A stretch of 64,000 bases of DNA from M3007 sp031425155 (GCA_031425155.1 JANPIV010000035.1:62001-126000), one strand, 5' to 3'; positions 8,171-17,286 are shown, counted from the stretch's first letter. Notes: a model not told the origin generated them from the letters alone. Program-made: numbers and translations.

Positions 8171-8683
8171 ATGTGGACCATGATAGACGGTTTCGAGCAC
8201 CTCGAATCCGATGAATTTGACAACCTGCTGGATGCGCCCGCGCTCATCACCGTTTTGGTCGGAGCCGCCGATGGCCATCTTGACCGGGAAGAACGCACGT
8301 GGTCGGAGCGATTGTTGCGTACACGCACCTACAATCACCCAAAGCAACTCAATGAATTTTACCGGGTCGTGGTAGAGGGTTTTTGGGTAAAAGTCCACGG
8401 TTTTATGGCGGAATTACCCACCGATACCGAAGCACGGGGCCAGGAAATATCGCGCCGACTGGCCAAATTGAATACTATTTTTCCAAAACTGGAGCCCAAA
8501 TTAGCCGCCGATATTTACAGGGGTTTCCTGGCACTGGCCGAAGAAACTGCCGAAGCATCGGGTGGATTTCTGCGACTGGGTGCCATTAGTGCGGAAGAAA
8601 GGCAGTGGATCAATCTGCCGATGCTGACGCCGATTGCGATAGAAAAAACCAGCCAGGAAGAGGAGGAGCCGACCACATCATGA
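8171..8683 (+). CDS. TerB-like alpha-helical protein
   Basis: This 170-residue soluble protein has near its start APALITVLVGAADGHLDREERTWSERLL, the helix, acidic loop (D-G-x-x-D-x-E-E) and helix pattern of TerB-like domains, which often bind metal through acidic residues. The rest is helical and ends in a low-complexity acidic tail (SQEEEEPTTS). TerB-like proteins occur in stress and membrane-associated systems but the exact role here is unknown. The stop overlaps the next start codon (ATGA at 8680-8683), so the two genes are translationally coupled and probably act together. Low-complexity DNA (CCAATAACTAACAACCAAT) lies directly upstream of the ATG. Confidence 0.6.
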   Translation: MWTMIDGFEHLESDEFDNLLDAPALITVLVGAADGHLDREERTWSERLLRTRTYNHPKQLNEFYRVVVEGFWVKVHGFMAELPTDTEARGQEISRRLAKLNTIFPKLEPKLAADIYRGFLALAEETAEASGGFLRLGAISAEERQWINLPMLTPIAIEKTSQEEEEPTTS

Positions 8684-9099
8684 ACGACGAATTGCAATAT
8701 GACGAGGACTTATGGTTTTTCCATAAAGGCTGTACTGGCAAGCACTTTCTGCTGGGCAATCCACATACTTTCAGCGGTAGAATGAGTGCCTGGTGTCCGG
8801 TGAATCAGCGATCTTTTGCCGTGTCAAAATCGGAAATAGAGGAACAATCGGAACCAAGCAAATACTGGATACAAGGCTTTTTACATGGTAATCAACCTGA
8901 GCCACCAGTCAATGAAGAAGGCGACGTGGAGGTAGAAAGTATGGCGTTTCAAAAGTGGGCAGCAGCCAGCGTATTATTTACGGAGACTGGTTATTGGTGG
9001 TCGGGCGAACCGAGGCATTGCGCCACTTGCCGACAAGAACTGTTGGCAGCGGAGCCAGCAGAAATTTGTAGTAATTGCCGGGATAAAGCACAACTATAA
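8680..9099 (+). CDS. Hypothetical protein with C-terminal zinc-ribbon-like motif
   Basis: The frame is open from 8605, but the ATG at 8680 overlaps the preceding stop in an ATGA arrangement, so I start there (MNDELQYDEDLWF, 139 residues). It has aromatic-rich strands, FHKGCTGKHFLLGNPHTF near the N-terminus, and CATCRQELLAAEPAEIC followed by SNC near the end, giving a C-x2-C...C-x2-C pattern suited to one zinc ion. No signal peptide or membrane helix. Family not recognised. Coupling with the TerB-like protein suggests a shared function. Confidence 0.6.
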   Translation: MNDELQYDEDLWFFHKGCTGKHFLLGNPHTFSGRMSAWCPVNQRSFAVSKSEIEEQSEPSKYWIQGFLHGNQPEPPVNEEGDVEVESMAFQKWAAASVLFTETGYWWSGEPRHCATCRQELLAAEPAEICSNCRDKAQL

Positions 9100-9102
9100 A
9101 TC

Positions 9103-9930
9103 ATGACTATGAAATACTTGCCGTTCCTTCTTTGCCTTACTTTTTTCCATTTTTCATTAAAAGCCCAAAATCCCACCGTTCTATCCAAATCCCCTTTTGT
9201 TCTGGGAGAAACTATTAAAATACAATCTAAGCAATTACAGGAAAGCCGCACTTTAAATATCTATTTACCAGCGCAATACCAGCAGGATTCTACGAAGAAA
9301 TACCCGGTTATTTATCTGTTGGATGGTTCGGCGGACGAAGATTTTATTCATGTGGTGGGGTTAGTCCAATTTGGTACTTTTCCGTGGATAAATTCATTGC
9401 CCGAATCCATTGTAGTCGGTGTGGCCAATGTGGATCGCAAGCGGGATTATACCTTTCCGACGAATAATGCCAAAGACAAAGCCAACACCCCGACTGCCGG
9501 TGGTTCGGCGGCATTTATCCGGTTTATAGAGACGGAATTACAACCTTTTATTAGAAAAAATTATAGAACAGATAGTGTGGCCACGCTGGTTGGACAGTCT
9601 TTGGGCGGATTGGTGGCTACGGAGATTTTATTTAAAAAACCGGGTTTATTCACGCATTACGTCATTATTAGTCCCAGCCTGTGGTGGGACGACGAATCGC
9701 TGCTAAAACTCGAACCAAAACCGGCTGCTGCTGCTAAAACCATCTATTTGGCCGTGGGCAAAGAGGAACATCCGGTGATGGTCAGCGACGCCGTACAATT
9801 GTCGGAAAAACTAGAAAAAATCAAGGCCGATAAACACCGCTTAATTTTTAAAATATGGGCAGGACAAGACCATGCCAATATTATGCACGTGGCATTGTAC
9901 GAGGCTTTTGGGCAAATTTTTAAGATATAG
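9103..9930 (+). CDS. Exported alpha/beta-hydrolase, esterase D/Fes-like
   Basis: The 275-residue protein has a signal peptide (MKYLPFLLCLTFFHFSLKAQ; ATG 9103 or 9109). It shows the esterase pattern LNIYLPAQY, YPVIYLLDGS, a nucleophile elbow GQSLGG, then IISPSLWWDD and a C-terminal D-H pair in AGQDHANI. This layout is shared by siderophore esterases (Fes/IroE/BesA) and other secreted carboxylesterases with an S-D-H triad. It lies only 3 bp after the zinc-ribbon-like gene, so it may share its transcript although its function looks unrelated. The substrate cannot be read from the sequence; no siderophore genes are nearby. Confidence 0.8.
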   Translation: MTMKYLPFLLCLTFFHFSLKAQNPTVLSKSPFVLGETIKIQSKQLQESRTLNIYLPAQYQQDSTKKYPVIYLLDGSADEDFIHVVGLVQFGTFPWINSLPESIVVGVANVDRKRDYTFPTNNAKDKANTPTAGGSAAFIRFIETELQPFIRKNYRTDSVATLVGQSLGGLVATEILFKKPGLFTHYVIISPSLWWDDESLLKLEPKPAAAAKTIYLAVGKEEHPVMVSDAVQLSEKLEKIKADKHRLIFKIWAGQDHANIMHVALYEAFGQIFKI

Positions 9931-9959
9931 TTCTTTTGTATTAAGAACACCTTTTCTTG

Positions 9960-10808
9960 TTAAATATTCAGCATTTCCCACAACCGAATCACTTCCATCG
10001 CTTCGCGCACATCATGAACACGTAGAATGTTCGCGCCCTGCTGTAAAGCCACCATGTTTAGTGCAGTCGTACCATTCAGCGCGTGTTCGGGATTGACTTT
10101 CAATACTTTACAGATCATGGACTTGCGTGACAATCCCGCCAGCACCGGCAGGCCCAGCACCTGACTGAAGGTGGACAACTGGCGAAGCAGTTGATAGTTT
10201 TGTTCCACCGTTTTTCCAAATCCAAAGCCGGGGTCCAGTATAATATCCCGCACACCCAAAGCCCGCAACCGCCCGACTTCGGCGATAAAGAAATCCAGTA
10301 CTTCGGTGACTACGTCGGTGTAAACGGGGGCTTGTTGCATCGTCTCCGGGCGGCCCTGCATGTGCATGAGGATGTAGGGAATTGGCCCCAGTCGCGGGTT
10401 CTCGTTTATGGCTTTTAAGGTCGGATACATAGCCGCATCCAGCCGTCCGGCGGAGATGTCGTTGATAATATGGGCACCCGCTTCGACCGCTGCAAGGGCC
10501 ACTTTGCCACGCCAGGTATCAATAGAAAGCAGTGCCTCCGGGAAGTGTTTTGCCAGTGCTTCGATGCCGGGCAGTACGCGGTTTAGTTCTTCCTCCTCAC
10601 TCACTTCTGCGGCTCCGGGGCGGGAGGAGGCACCGCCAATATCCAGCAATACGGCACCGGCTTTTAACATTTTTTCGGCCTGCTGTAGCAGACTATCCAC
10701 ACTGGTGTAACGCCCGCCATCGAAGAAGGAATCGGGCGTGACGTTGAGGATGCCCATGACTGCTGGGTGGGTTAGATCAAGGAGGCGGGAGCGGGCGTTC
10801 AGGGTCAT
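9960..10808 (-). CDS. folP: Dihydropteroate synthase
   Basis: A 282-residue protein with both DHPS signatures: GILNVTPDSFFDGGRY near residue 20 and LLDIGGASSRPGAAEVSEEEE near 58. Later ILDPGFGFGKT and GLSRKSMI bind the pterin and phosphate groups. It joins p-aminobenzoate to dihydropterin pyrophosphate in folate synthesis, in the cytoplasm. The C-terminal RVHDV...A segment is normal. It lies 95 bp downstream of the DUF4230 gene and ends convergently with the esterase gene, 29 bp apart. The length is typical. Confidence 0.96.
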   Translation of the reverse strand: MTLNARSRLLDLTHPAVMGILNVTPDSFFDGGRYTSVDSLLQQAEKMLKAGAVLLDIGGASSRPGAAEVSEEEELNRVLPGIEALAKHFPEALLSIDTWRGKVALAAVEAGAHIINDISAGRLDAAMYPTLKAINENPRLGPIPYILMHMQGRPETMQQAPVYTDVVTEVLDFFIAEVGRLRALGVRDIILDPGFGFGKTVEQNYQLLRQLSTFSQVLGLPVLAGLSRKSMICKVLKVNPEHALNGTTALNMVALQQGANILRVHDVREAMEVIRLWEMLNI

Positions 10809-10815
10809 AAGAAGA

Positions 10816-10859
10816 CATCAAAAATCAACAATCATGTAATCTGCATTCGTCAATCAAAA
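10816..10859. repeat. 44-bp interspersed repeat, copy 1
   Basis: CATCAAAAATCAACAATCATG... through GTCAATCAAAA matches 28667-28710 with few differences. Both copies lie just downstream of a minus-strand stop codon. Confidence 0.7.
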
Positions 10860-10903
10860 GAGGCAGCCGGTTCAAACAAAAGAGGTTTTCAATTTTTCAA
10901 CCC

Positions 10904-12208
10904 TCATTGCGCCAGCACATTACCACGCGGTTTAGGCGCATCCGCCGGTTGGGTCGAACGTTGTGGCACCGGGTTTTTCTGCCCTTGCCGCCGGGCTTCC
11001 TGCTCGGTTATCACTTCCGTACCATTGGCATTCTGGAAACGCACGACAAGTTTGTATTTGCGATTCATGCCTTTCACCAGGGGGCCCATAATGAGTTGCA
11101 TGACGGAGTCGGCGCGGCTTTTGGCTTTATCCAGTATGTGTTCATTTTCCAGGGCATCCTGCCGGAACTGGCGGCGTAACTCATTGAAATTGTTATTCAT
11201 TTCTTCGCCGGTGATGCCCGCCAAATAACCGACATCCAGTTTGTTCACGCGTGGATATACTTCGTGCGACAGGATGGTCGGCGGAGGCAAAGTGACATAG
11301 ACTTCGCCCTTCTTGGGGCTGAACGTCACGTCAAAATACTGGTCGAGTTTGAAACCGGCCTTGACCACGCTGATGGCTTCCACCTGAATGTCCGTTTCAG
11401 AGATTGCAAAACCTAAAAACTTGTATTGCAACGTTTTATCCAGTCCCATCCGGCTTTGCAATTCGTAAGTGGCCAACTCGGCAATGCCTTTGCGTACTTT
11501 TTCTTTCAGCAGCCCGCGCGAAGCCGAAAAGTCGAGAATAGCGGCCCGTTTTTGCAGGCGATCCACCATCGGTTTCAGTCCTTCACTCAGCGCAATGCCG
11601 CAGGGCGTATCCACATTTTTGCCCTTGGCCATCAGGCGGCCATTGTCGGCCTTGATGAGCGTAGCCAGAATTTGCGTAACAAAAAAGCAGGTGTATTTGC
11701 CCGCTACTTCGTTGAATATCTGGACGGCCTGGTTGGAATTATCATTATACCAGGTTTCGTATAGCCCGGCAGTAGTATCTTTTAGTGCCACAAAATCATT
11801 ATAGTACATGCTTTTCAGGTACTCATGCTGCTTGCGGTATTCGGGTTCGAGACGGCGTTTCAGACTATCCGGCAAGGCCATGCGATTGGCCACGTGGTAG
11901 AGCAACGACACGTTGAAATTATAGACCAGATCGTCGAATTCCTTCTTGTATTGCGCCGGATCGGACAGGATGCGCAGGGTGGCCTCTTCATCCAGATTGG
12001 GCTGAAAATCCGAGGGTATGTAGGTCAGTTGTACCGCTTTGGGGTCTTGCAGCAGATTGGAAAATGCGCCGTCGCCAAAAAAGGTTTTATAGACGATAAT
12101 GGCCCCAATACAAACCAGGGCGAACAACAGGATTTGTTTGCCAAAAACGGAGCCGCTGCCACCGCCACGGGTCGAATTTTCAGGGGCATCAGGTTGGTGG
12201 GTCGCCAT
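10904..12208 (-). CDS. DUF4230-family membrane-anchored protein
   Basis: 434 residues. A short cytosolic N-terminus (glycine/serine-rich) precedes one membrane helix (about 26-43, ILLFALVCIGAIIVYKTFF). The rest should lie outside the inner membrane. The central part (about 265-330) has the DUF4230 pattern: SVVKAGFKLDQYFDVTF, GEVYVTLPPPTILSHEVYP. An extra region at about 60-250 containing VANRMALPDSLKRRLEPEY and the segment CFFVTQILATLIKADNGRLM precedes it. The C-terminal tail is proline/glutamine-rich and disordered. DUF4230 proteins have no established function. It is upstream of folP on the same strand. Confidence 0.75.
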   Translation of the reverse strand: MATHQPDAPENSTRGGGSGSVFGKQILLFALVCIGAIIVYKTFFGDGAFSNLLQDPKAVQLTYIPSDFQPNLDEEATLRILSDPAQYKKEFDDLVYNFNVSLLYHVANRMALPDSLKRRLEPEYRKQHEYLKSMYYNDFVALKDTTAGLYETWYNDNSNQAVQIFNEVAGKYTCFFVTQILATLIKADNGRLMAKGKNVDTPCGIALSEGLKPMVDRLQKRAAILDFSASRGLLKEKVRKGIAELATYELQSRMGLDKTLQYKFLGFAISETDIQVEAISVVKAGFKLDQYFDVTFSPKKGEVYVTLPPPTILSHEVYPRVNKLDVGYLAGITGEEMNNNFNELRRQFRQDALENEHILDKAKSRADSVMQLIMGPLVKGMNRKYKLVVRFQNANGTEVITEQEARRQGQKNPVPQRSTQPADAPKPRGNVLAQ

Positions 12209-12262
12209 AGATAATAAAATTTAAAGGGCAAAATTGCAAAAGGCAAATAAACACTAAATCTC

Positions 12263-13105
12263 CTATTTCCCTATCAAATATGCCTTCACCACCGCCCGCG
12301 CTTCCTGGGCCGCCGCAGACCGATAGTTCGGGCTGCTGGGATTAGCAAAAGCGTGATCGGCTTCGTAGTGCTTGACGGTCAGGCTTTTACCAGCGGTCTG
12401 CATGTTTTTTTCAAAATCACCGACCACCTGCGCAGTGAGCCATTTATCCTGATTCGGATGAATGTACAAGACATCGGTAGTAAGCGTACGCAGTTTGGCA
12501 ACATCGGTTTCGGGCATGCCATAGTACATCACGCAAGCCTTGACTTTGCTTCCGCCCAACAGGGCCGCCTGCAAAGACCAGCCACCGCCAAAGCACCAGC
12601 CGATGGTCCGAAAATCGGCTTGCGGCCCGGCATACTGCATCGCCCCAGCGATGAGCGCGGAGGAACGGGCAGCATCATTCGCTTTCATCAATTTACCGGC
12701 TTCCTCGGCGGTTGTAGCAACTTTTCCGTCGTACAGGTCAATAGCCAATACATTGACCCCCAACTCTTTACCCCAAGCAGCGGCTTCATTTTTCACGAAA
12801 GCATTGAGGCCCCACCATTCTTGGAAGACCAGTAAGTATTTGTTGGTTTTTTTACGGCTTTTCACAAAAAAAGCACGGCCATTAGCCCCGCCTGCAACCG
12901 GAAATTCGATCATTTTCCCTTTTTTCGTCAACTCGACCATTTCCGGATCGGGGTGGGCATTGATGAAAGCCGGATCGCTGGTGAACGATGCAAAACGCGC
13001 GATGGGCGTGTTCGGATCGTGGCACATGGTCACGGAAGTAGAAGGCGACTGCTTTTGGCAGGTGGCCAGCAAGAGGGGAAGAAGGAGGAAAAGTAGTTGT
13101 TTCAT
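12263..13105 (-). CDS. Dienelactone hydrolase family lipoprotein
   Basis: The frame is open from 13153, but the ATG at 13105 begins a lipoprotein signal (MKQLLFLLLPLLLATC), giving 280 residues anchored at C16. The fold is alpha/beta-hydrolase with a cysteine nucleophile elbow GWCFGGGWS and the C-terminal ADHAF histidine, the C-D-H triad of dienelactone hydrolases. N-terminal GRAFFVKSRKK and LLVFQEWWGLNAFVKN (substrate-pocket E-W-W-G) agree. The family hydrolyses dienelactone in aromatic degradation, but most Bacteroidota members have unknown ester substrates. The lipoprotein form suggests action on the cell envelope. Confidence 0.88.
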   Translation of the reverse strand: MKQLLFLLLPLLLATCQKQSPSTSVTMCHDPNTPIARFASFTSDPAFINAHPDPEMVELTKKGKMIEFPVAGGANGRAFFVKSRKKTNKYLLVFQEWWGLNAFVKNEAAAWGKELGVNVLAIDLYDGKVATTAEEAGKLMKANDAARSSALIAGAMQYAGPQADFRTIGWCFGGGWSLQAALLGGSKVKACVMYYGMPETDVAKLRTLTTDVLYIHPNQDKWLTAQVVGDFEKNMQTAGKSLTVKHYEADHAFANPSSPNYRSAAAQEARAVVKAYLIGK

Positions 13106-13140
13106 AATTGGGCAAAGTTGAGAAATGGATAACTTGATTC

Positions 13141-13233
13141 CACAGAGGCTCACTGAGAAAAATAGAGGCTCACGGAGTTTAAAACACTTGATAGTTGCTC
13201 GGTGAGCCTCAAAATACTCGGTGAGCCTCTGTG
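13141..13233. repeat. Nested inverted repeat (CACAGAGGCTCACTGAG type)
   Basis: The outer arms CACAGAGGCTCACTGAG (13141-13157) and CTCGGTGAGCCTCTGTG (13217-13233) pair with one mismatch. Inner arms GAGGCTCACGGAG and CTCGGTGAGCCTC (13198-13210) also pair with one mismatch. All four arms share the core GAGGCTCAC/GTGAGCCTC. It lies between the rlmI-like stop and the dienelactone hydrolase start and may also end the upstream transcript. Confidence 0.8.
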
Positions 13234-13242
13234 ACCTTTATT

Positions 13243-14427
13243 TTATTCCACATACAAAACCAGGCCCTTCAAATACGCGCCTTCCGGGTGGAACAAACTC
13301 ACCGGATGATCGGCCCCTTGAGTAAGGTGGTGCAGCACCCGCACTTGCCGTCCGGCTTCCATCGCGGCCGCCACAATAGTATGGTAGAACAATTCGCGAT
13401 CCACCACCTGCGAGCAGGAAAAAGTAAACACCACACCACCGGGTGCGGTTTTTTGAATGGCGGCCAAATTCAGACGTTTGTAACCCTGCACGGCATTATG
13501 CCGCTTTTCGATACTTTTGGCAAAAGCGGGCGGATCAATAATGAGTACTTCGTATTGGCGTTCGCTGTTTTTCAAAAACTGCTGCACATCGGCGCAAAAA
13601 CCCTCGTGCCGCCCCGCAAAAGGCGCATTTAAAGCCACGTTTTCTTCCGCCAGCTCCATCGCTTTGGCAGAAACGTCCACGGAATGCACTTCCGCAGCGC
13701 CCGCCTGCAACGCATAGACCGAAAAACCGCCGGTGTAGCAAAAAGCGTTAAGCACCGTTTTATCGCGCACAAAATGGGCCAGCAATTGGCGATTGTCGCG
13801 TTGATCGAGGAAAAATCCGGTCTTTTGCCCGGTTACCCAGTCAATTTTGAAGGCCACGCCATTTTCCAGCACCGTGCCAGCAGAATCGGCGGCTTCGCCA
13901 ATCAAATAGCCATTATTTTGTCCGGCGGCATAGTTGGGTGGCAGGGCTTCGGCACTCTTATCGTACACCATTGTCTGCTCGCCTAACACCGTACGGACGG
14001 CCTCCGCTAGCAAATGTCGTTGGCGGTGCATCCCGATGCTGTGGCATTGCAGCACGGCAGTATGACCGTACACGTCCACAATAAGGCCCGATAAGCCGTC
14101 GCCTTCTCCGTGGGCCAGACGAAAACAATTGGTCGCAGCATTATGTAACAAGCCAATTGCCTGGCGGGCAGCGGCGGCTTTACGGAATTTCTCGACCCAA
14201 AATTGGAGATCGGTCAGGTCAGCCGCCTCGAAACTCAGCATACGCACGGCGATGCTACCGTGGTGAAAATGCCCCACTCCGAGCAGTTTTCCGCCACGTT
14301 CATAGACCTCTGCCAGGTCTCCATCTGCCGGACGACCATCTATACGGGCCACTGCCCCGGAAAAGACCCAGGGATGAAAGCGCAAAATGGGCAATTCCTT
14401 ACCCGGTTTTAAATAAATTTTAATCAT
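13243..14427 (-). CDS. rlmI: RlmI-like class I SAM-dependent rRNA (cytosine-C5) methyltransferase
   Basis: 394 residues. The N-terminal PUA domain begins IYLKPGKELPILRFHPWVFSGAV. A central EEHE-like RlmI domain follows, then the Rossmann methyltransferase with VLNAFCYTGGFSVYALQAGA (SAM binding), VHSVDVSAKAMELAEEN and the catalytic motifs LIIDPPAFAKS and TFSCSQVV. RlmI makes m5C1962 of 23S rRNA in E. coli; close paralogues share this architecture, so the exact target base is inferred. Start codon ATG 14427 gives the usual N-terminus. No strong promoter box was found in the 240 bp upstream. Confidence 0.9.
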   Translation of the reverse strand: MIKIYLKPGKELPILRFHPWVFSGAVARIDGRPADGDLAEVYERGGKLLGVGHFHHGSIAVRMLSFEAADLTDLQFWVEKFRKAAAARQAIGLLHNAATNCFRLAHGEGDGLSGLIVDVYGHTAVLQCHSIGMHRQRHLLAEAVRTVLGEQTMVYDKSAEALPPNYAAGQNNGYLIGEAADSAGTVLENGVAFKIDWVTGQKTGFFLDQRDNRQLLAHFVRDKTVLNAFCYTGGFSVYALQAGAAEVHSVDVSAKAMELAEENVALNAPFAGRHEGFCADVQQFLKNSERQYEVLIIDPPAFAKSIEKRHNAVQGYKRLNLAAIQKTAPGGVVFTFSCSQVVDRELFYHTIVAAAMEAGRQVRVLHHLTQGADHPVSLFHPEGAYLKGLVLYVE

Positions 14428-14667
14428 CGTTTTTCAAAAAAATAGGAACTTTACAGCGGAAAGGTACGCTACTTGACGCGTAGTCTGTTCGAGGTATATG
14501 AGACAGGGCTTTTTTAGCCCAATATATCCTGTTTTACCGGCCACATCAGTGCTTTTACGCCCAGCAAACTGATTTAGTTAGTCCTAACCACATTGAACCT
14601 CACCAGAGAATTGGGCGCTCATGGCCTTTTACACAATCTTTCATTTTTAATTTTTAAATAACAAATC
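14428..14667. promoter_or_regulatory. Divergent intergenic region, no clear promoter box
   Basis: Lies between two divergent genes and must hold promoters for both. I see a small palindrome TACGCTACTTGACGCGTAG near 14466 and a GGGCTTTTTTAGCCC hairpin near 14507-14521, and an AT-rich leader before 14668. No TAnnTTTG match. Confidence 0.4.
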
Positions 14668-17169
14668 ATGCAAAAATCTATCCTCGCCCTGGTCCTGTTT
14701 TTACTTTTGGGGGGTGGTCTGGCTGCCCAGACCAACTTCTTTGAAGTGGTACAGGCCAGAGACCTGGCTGCCGAACAGCCGAAAACGGTCCGTAAAATGG
14801 GCATTTACCGCTTGAATGAACCGGCTATGCGTACTTACTTGCTACAAGCACCGCTCCGGTTTCAGAACAATGGCATGACTTTGCCGCTCGAAATTCCGCT
14901 GCCCGATGGCACCGTGGAGACGTTTGGCATCGTAGAAGCACCTATTCTGGCCCCCGAAGTGGGGGCTCTCCACCCGGAGATCAGGAGTTATGCAGGGAAT
15001 GGCCTGACCCACAAAAGTGCGACGATTCGGTTTACGTTGACTTCGGCTGGTTTCAGTGGTATTATTCTCGGTTTGGAAGGCGATAACGTCTATTTTGAGG
15101 CGTATGCGCAGGGCTTACGGGATGTTTATTTCAACTATTTTACCAGCGATGCCATAGCGCCCGACAGCCATAACAAACCGGCTTGCGGAGTAGGCCTGCT
15201 CGAACTTCCCAAAGAACTGACTCCGCAATCCCAGGATGGCCCCGGCGGCCCTGGCGGTATAAATAACAATACAGGAGGTACGCTGCGCACTTTCCGACTG
15301 GTCATGGCCGCTTCGGTCGAATTCACGGCGGCACAAACACCTGCAACCCAGGCCCAGGCGTATGCAGTGGTATTACAGTACGTCACCACCTTAGTCGGGG
15401 TATTTGAACGGGAACTCTGCGTGACATTTAGCTTGGTAAGCAATACCAATATGGTGTTCGCTACGGAACCGGATGGTTATTCGGATGATGAAGGGTTGAT
15501 GATAGACGAAAATCAAATAAAGGCGAACGCTGTAATCGGTGTTGGCAACTACGATATTGGCCACGTGCTGGGATTTTCAGGACCTAATAATTCAGGCGGC
15601 GGAGTAGCGTATTCGCCATCAGTTTGTAGCGCAGTCAAAGCAGGTGGAGCAAGCAGAACAAGTACTGGATTCGCACAGGTATTTTATGACCAGTTGGTTA
15701 TGCACGAGGTCGGTCACCAGTTTGGGATGAGCCATAGCTACAACAGCAATATCCCCGTCTGCACCACCCGCTCACAAGCTAACTCCGTAGAGCCAGGTTC
15801 GGGGGCCACCATCATGAGTTATGGTTACACCTGTGGTACGGACAATTATCCTACTGGTCAGCCATTCCTCAACTTTCATTCAAATAGTTATTCGCAGGCA
15901 GTGGCCATCATCACCCCCAGTTGCGCAACTACTACCGTAACGACCAATCTGCCCCCTGTGGTGACCATGCCAGCATCGGTTACCATCCCTAAATCAACGC
16001 CTTTTGCGCTGACTGGAAGTGCTACTGATGCGGATGCCGGACTAACCTATTCCTGGGAAGGTATGAATACCGGTGCAGTTGCGGCTCCCGATGCCACTGT
16101 ACTGGCCAACACGGCCCAGGCTCCATTCTTTCGGTCTTATGAGCCATCCACTTCACCTACCCGTATTTTTCCGCCTTTGGCCAGAATTCTGGATGGTTCG
16201 AACTATGACGTGGGCGACAAGCTGCCTTCAATGGGCGTGACGACTATCCATCGCCTGACCGTTCGCGACAACCGGCCTTTGGCTGGTGGGGTGTCCTTTG
16301 GTACCTTAAATGTTACGGTGGATGGCGGCATCGGCCCTTTCCTGGTCACCAGCAATCTGGCGGCTACTTATGCAGGTAGTTCCATGCAGACCATTACCTG
16401 GTCGGTCAATGGCACGAATGGGGCGACTCCCAACGTAAAAATTTCCCTTTCGACGGATGGTGGACAAACTTTCCCGAATGTGCTGGCGGCCAGTACCCCC
16501 AACGATGGAAGTGAGATTGTTGAGTTGACGAATATCGCTACGACCACTGCCCGGATCAAGGTAGAGGCTGTTGGCAATATTTTCTTTGATATTTCCAATT
16601 CCAATTTTACGATCACTTTTGCATTGCCAGTAGAACTGACGCGTTTTGATGCGCAGCTGAAAGATGAAAACAGCGCACTGCTGACCTGGCAAACGGCCAC
16701 AGAAGTGGACAACCAGGGCTATGACGTAGAAACGGCGATCAATGATGGCGCATTCAGAAAAATCGGTTACGTAAAAGGCAAGGGAACAACCAATAGCATC
16801 AGCAATTATGAGTATGTGGTGCCCGGTATTTCCCGCGAGGTGAACTATTTCCGTCTGAAAATGAAAGACGCCAATGGGGCGATCACTTATTCGCCGGTGC
16901 GTAGTATTGTGCTGAACAAAGCCAAAGATGTAGTGAACATCTATCCCAACCCTGCGCTGGATGGCGTATTGCAAGTGAGACTGGCTGAATCCAATGCGGA
17001 AAAAATACAGGCAGAATTAGTTAATTCCGTTGGCCAGTTGATCAGTATTACCCAACTGGTAAATGATGGTAATATCATGCGCATGCAACTGCCAAGTTCG
17101 GGGGTGTATAACCTGATACTACGACTGGATAATGGTGTAGTGATCAGTAGAAGAGTTGTAATGTTGTAA
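14668..17169 (+). CDS. Secreted reprolysin-like zinc metalloprotease with T9SS type A signal
   Basis: 833 residues. A signal peptide (MQKSILALVLFLLLGGGLAAQ) is followed by a propeptide-like region. The catalytic domain has the extended zinc motif HEVGHQFGMSH (346-356: three histidines and E347), followed by a SYGYTC met-turn-like segment (ATIMSYGYTC), typical of metzincins of the M12B/reprolysin group. Downstream are beta-sandwich domains and LTWQTATEVDNQGYDVE, a fibronectin-like module common before T9SS tails. The last 80 residues (NIYPNPALDGVLQVRL...GVVISRRVVML) are a type A sorting domain. It should be exported through T9SS and digest extracellular protein. Three hairpins follow the stop. 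No operon partner. Confidence 0.93.
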   Translation: MQKSILALVLFLLLGGGLAAQTNFFEVVQARDLAAEQPKTVRKMGIYRLNEPAMRTYLLQAPLRFQNNGMTLPLEIPLPDGTVETFGIVEAPILAPEVGALHPEIRSYAGNGLTHKSATIRFTLTSAGFSGIILGLEGDNVYFEAYAQGLRDVYFNYFTSDAIAPDSHNKPACGVGLLELPKELTPQSQDGPGGPGGINNNTGGTLRTFRLVMAASVEFTAAQTPATQAQAYAVVLQYVTTLVGVFERELCVTFSLVSNTNMVFATEPDGYSDDEGLMIDENQIKANAVIGVGNYDIGHVLGFSGPNNSGGGVAYSPSVCSAVKAGGASRTSTGFAQVFYDQLVMHEVGHQFGMSHSYNSNIPVCTTRSQANSVEPGSGATIMSYGYTCGTDNYPTGQPFLNFHSNSYSQAVAIITPSCATTTVTTNLPPVVTMPASVTIPKSTPFALTGSATDADAGLTYSWEGMNTGAVAAPDATVLANTAQAPFFRSYEPSTSPTRIFPPLARILDGSNYDVGDKLPSMGVTTIHRLTVRDNRPLAGGVSFGTLNVTVDGGIGPFLVTSNLAATYAGSSMQTITWSVNGTNGATPNVKISLSTDGGQTFPNVLAASTPNDGSEIVELTNIATTTARIKVEAVGNIFFDISNSNFTITFALPVELTRFDAQLKDENSALLTWQTATEVDNQGYDVETAINDGAFRKIGYVKGKGTTNSISNYEYVVPGISREVNYFRLKMKDANGAITYSPVRSIVLNKAKDVVNIYPNPALDGVLQVRLAESNAEKIQAELVNSVGQLISITQLVNDGNIMRMQLPSSGVYNLILRLDNGVVISRRVVML

Positions 17170-17184
17170 ATTGATTGATGAATG

Positions 17185-17214
17185 CAAATTATCCCGATCT
17201 TTCGGGATAATTTG
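17185..17214. terminator. Hairpin after the metalloprotease gene
   Basis: Perfect 13-bp arms CAAATTATCCCGA (17185-17197) and TCGGGATAATTTG (17202-17214) around a 4-nt loop, 16 bp after the stop codon. T-run is weak. Confidence 0.65.
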
Positions 17215-17240
17215 TATTCAAAACATTGTTTTTTAGCATG

Positions 17241-17284
17241 AATAGCCCCGTTCGCCTTTGATAAGGCGGACGGGGCTATTTTAA
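17241..17284 (+). terminator. Rho-independent terminator
   Basis: AATAGCCCCGTTCGCCTT (17241-17258) pairs with AAGGCGGACGGGGCTATT (17263-17280) with one G-U and continues into a T-rich tract. It is the second hairpin after the metalloprotease gene. Confidence 0.75.
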
Positions 17285-17286
17285 TA

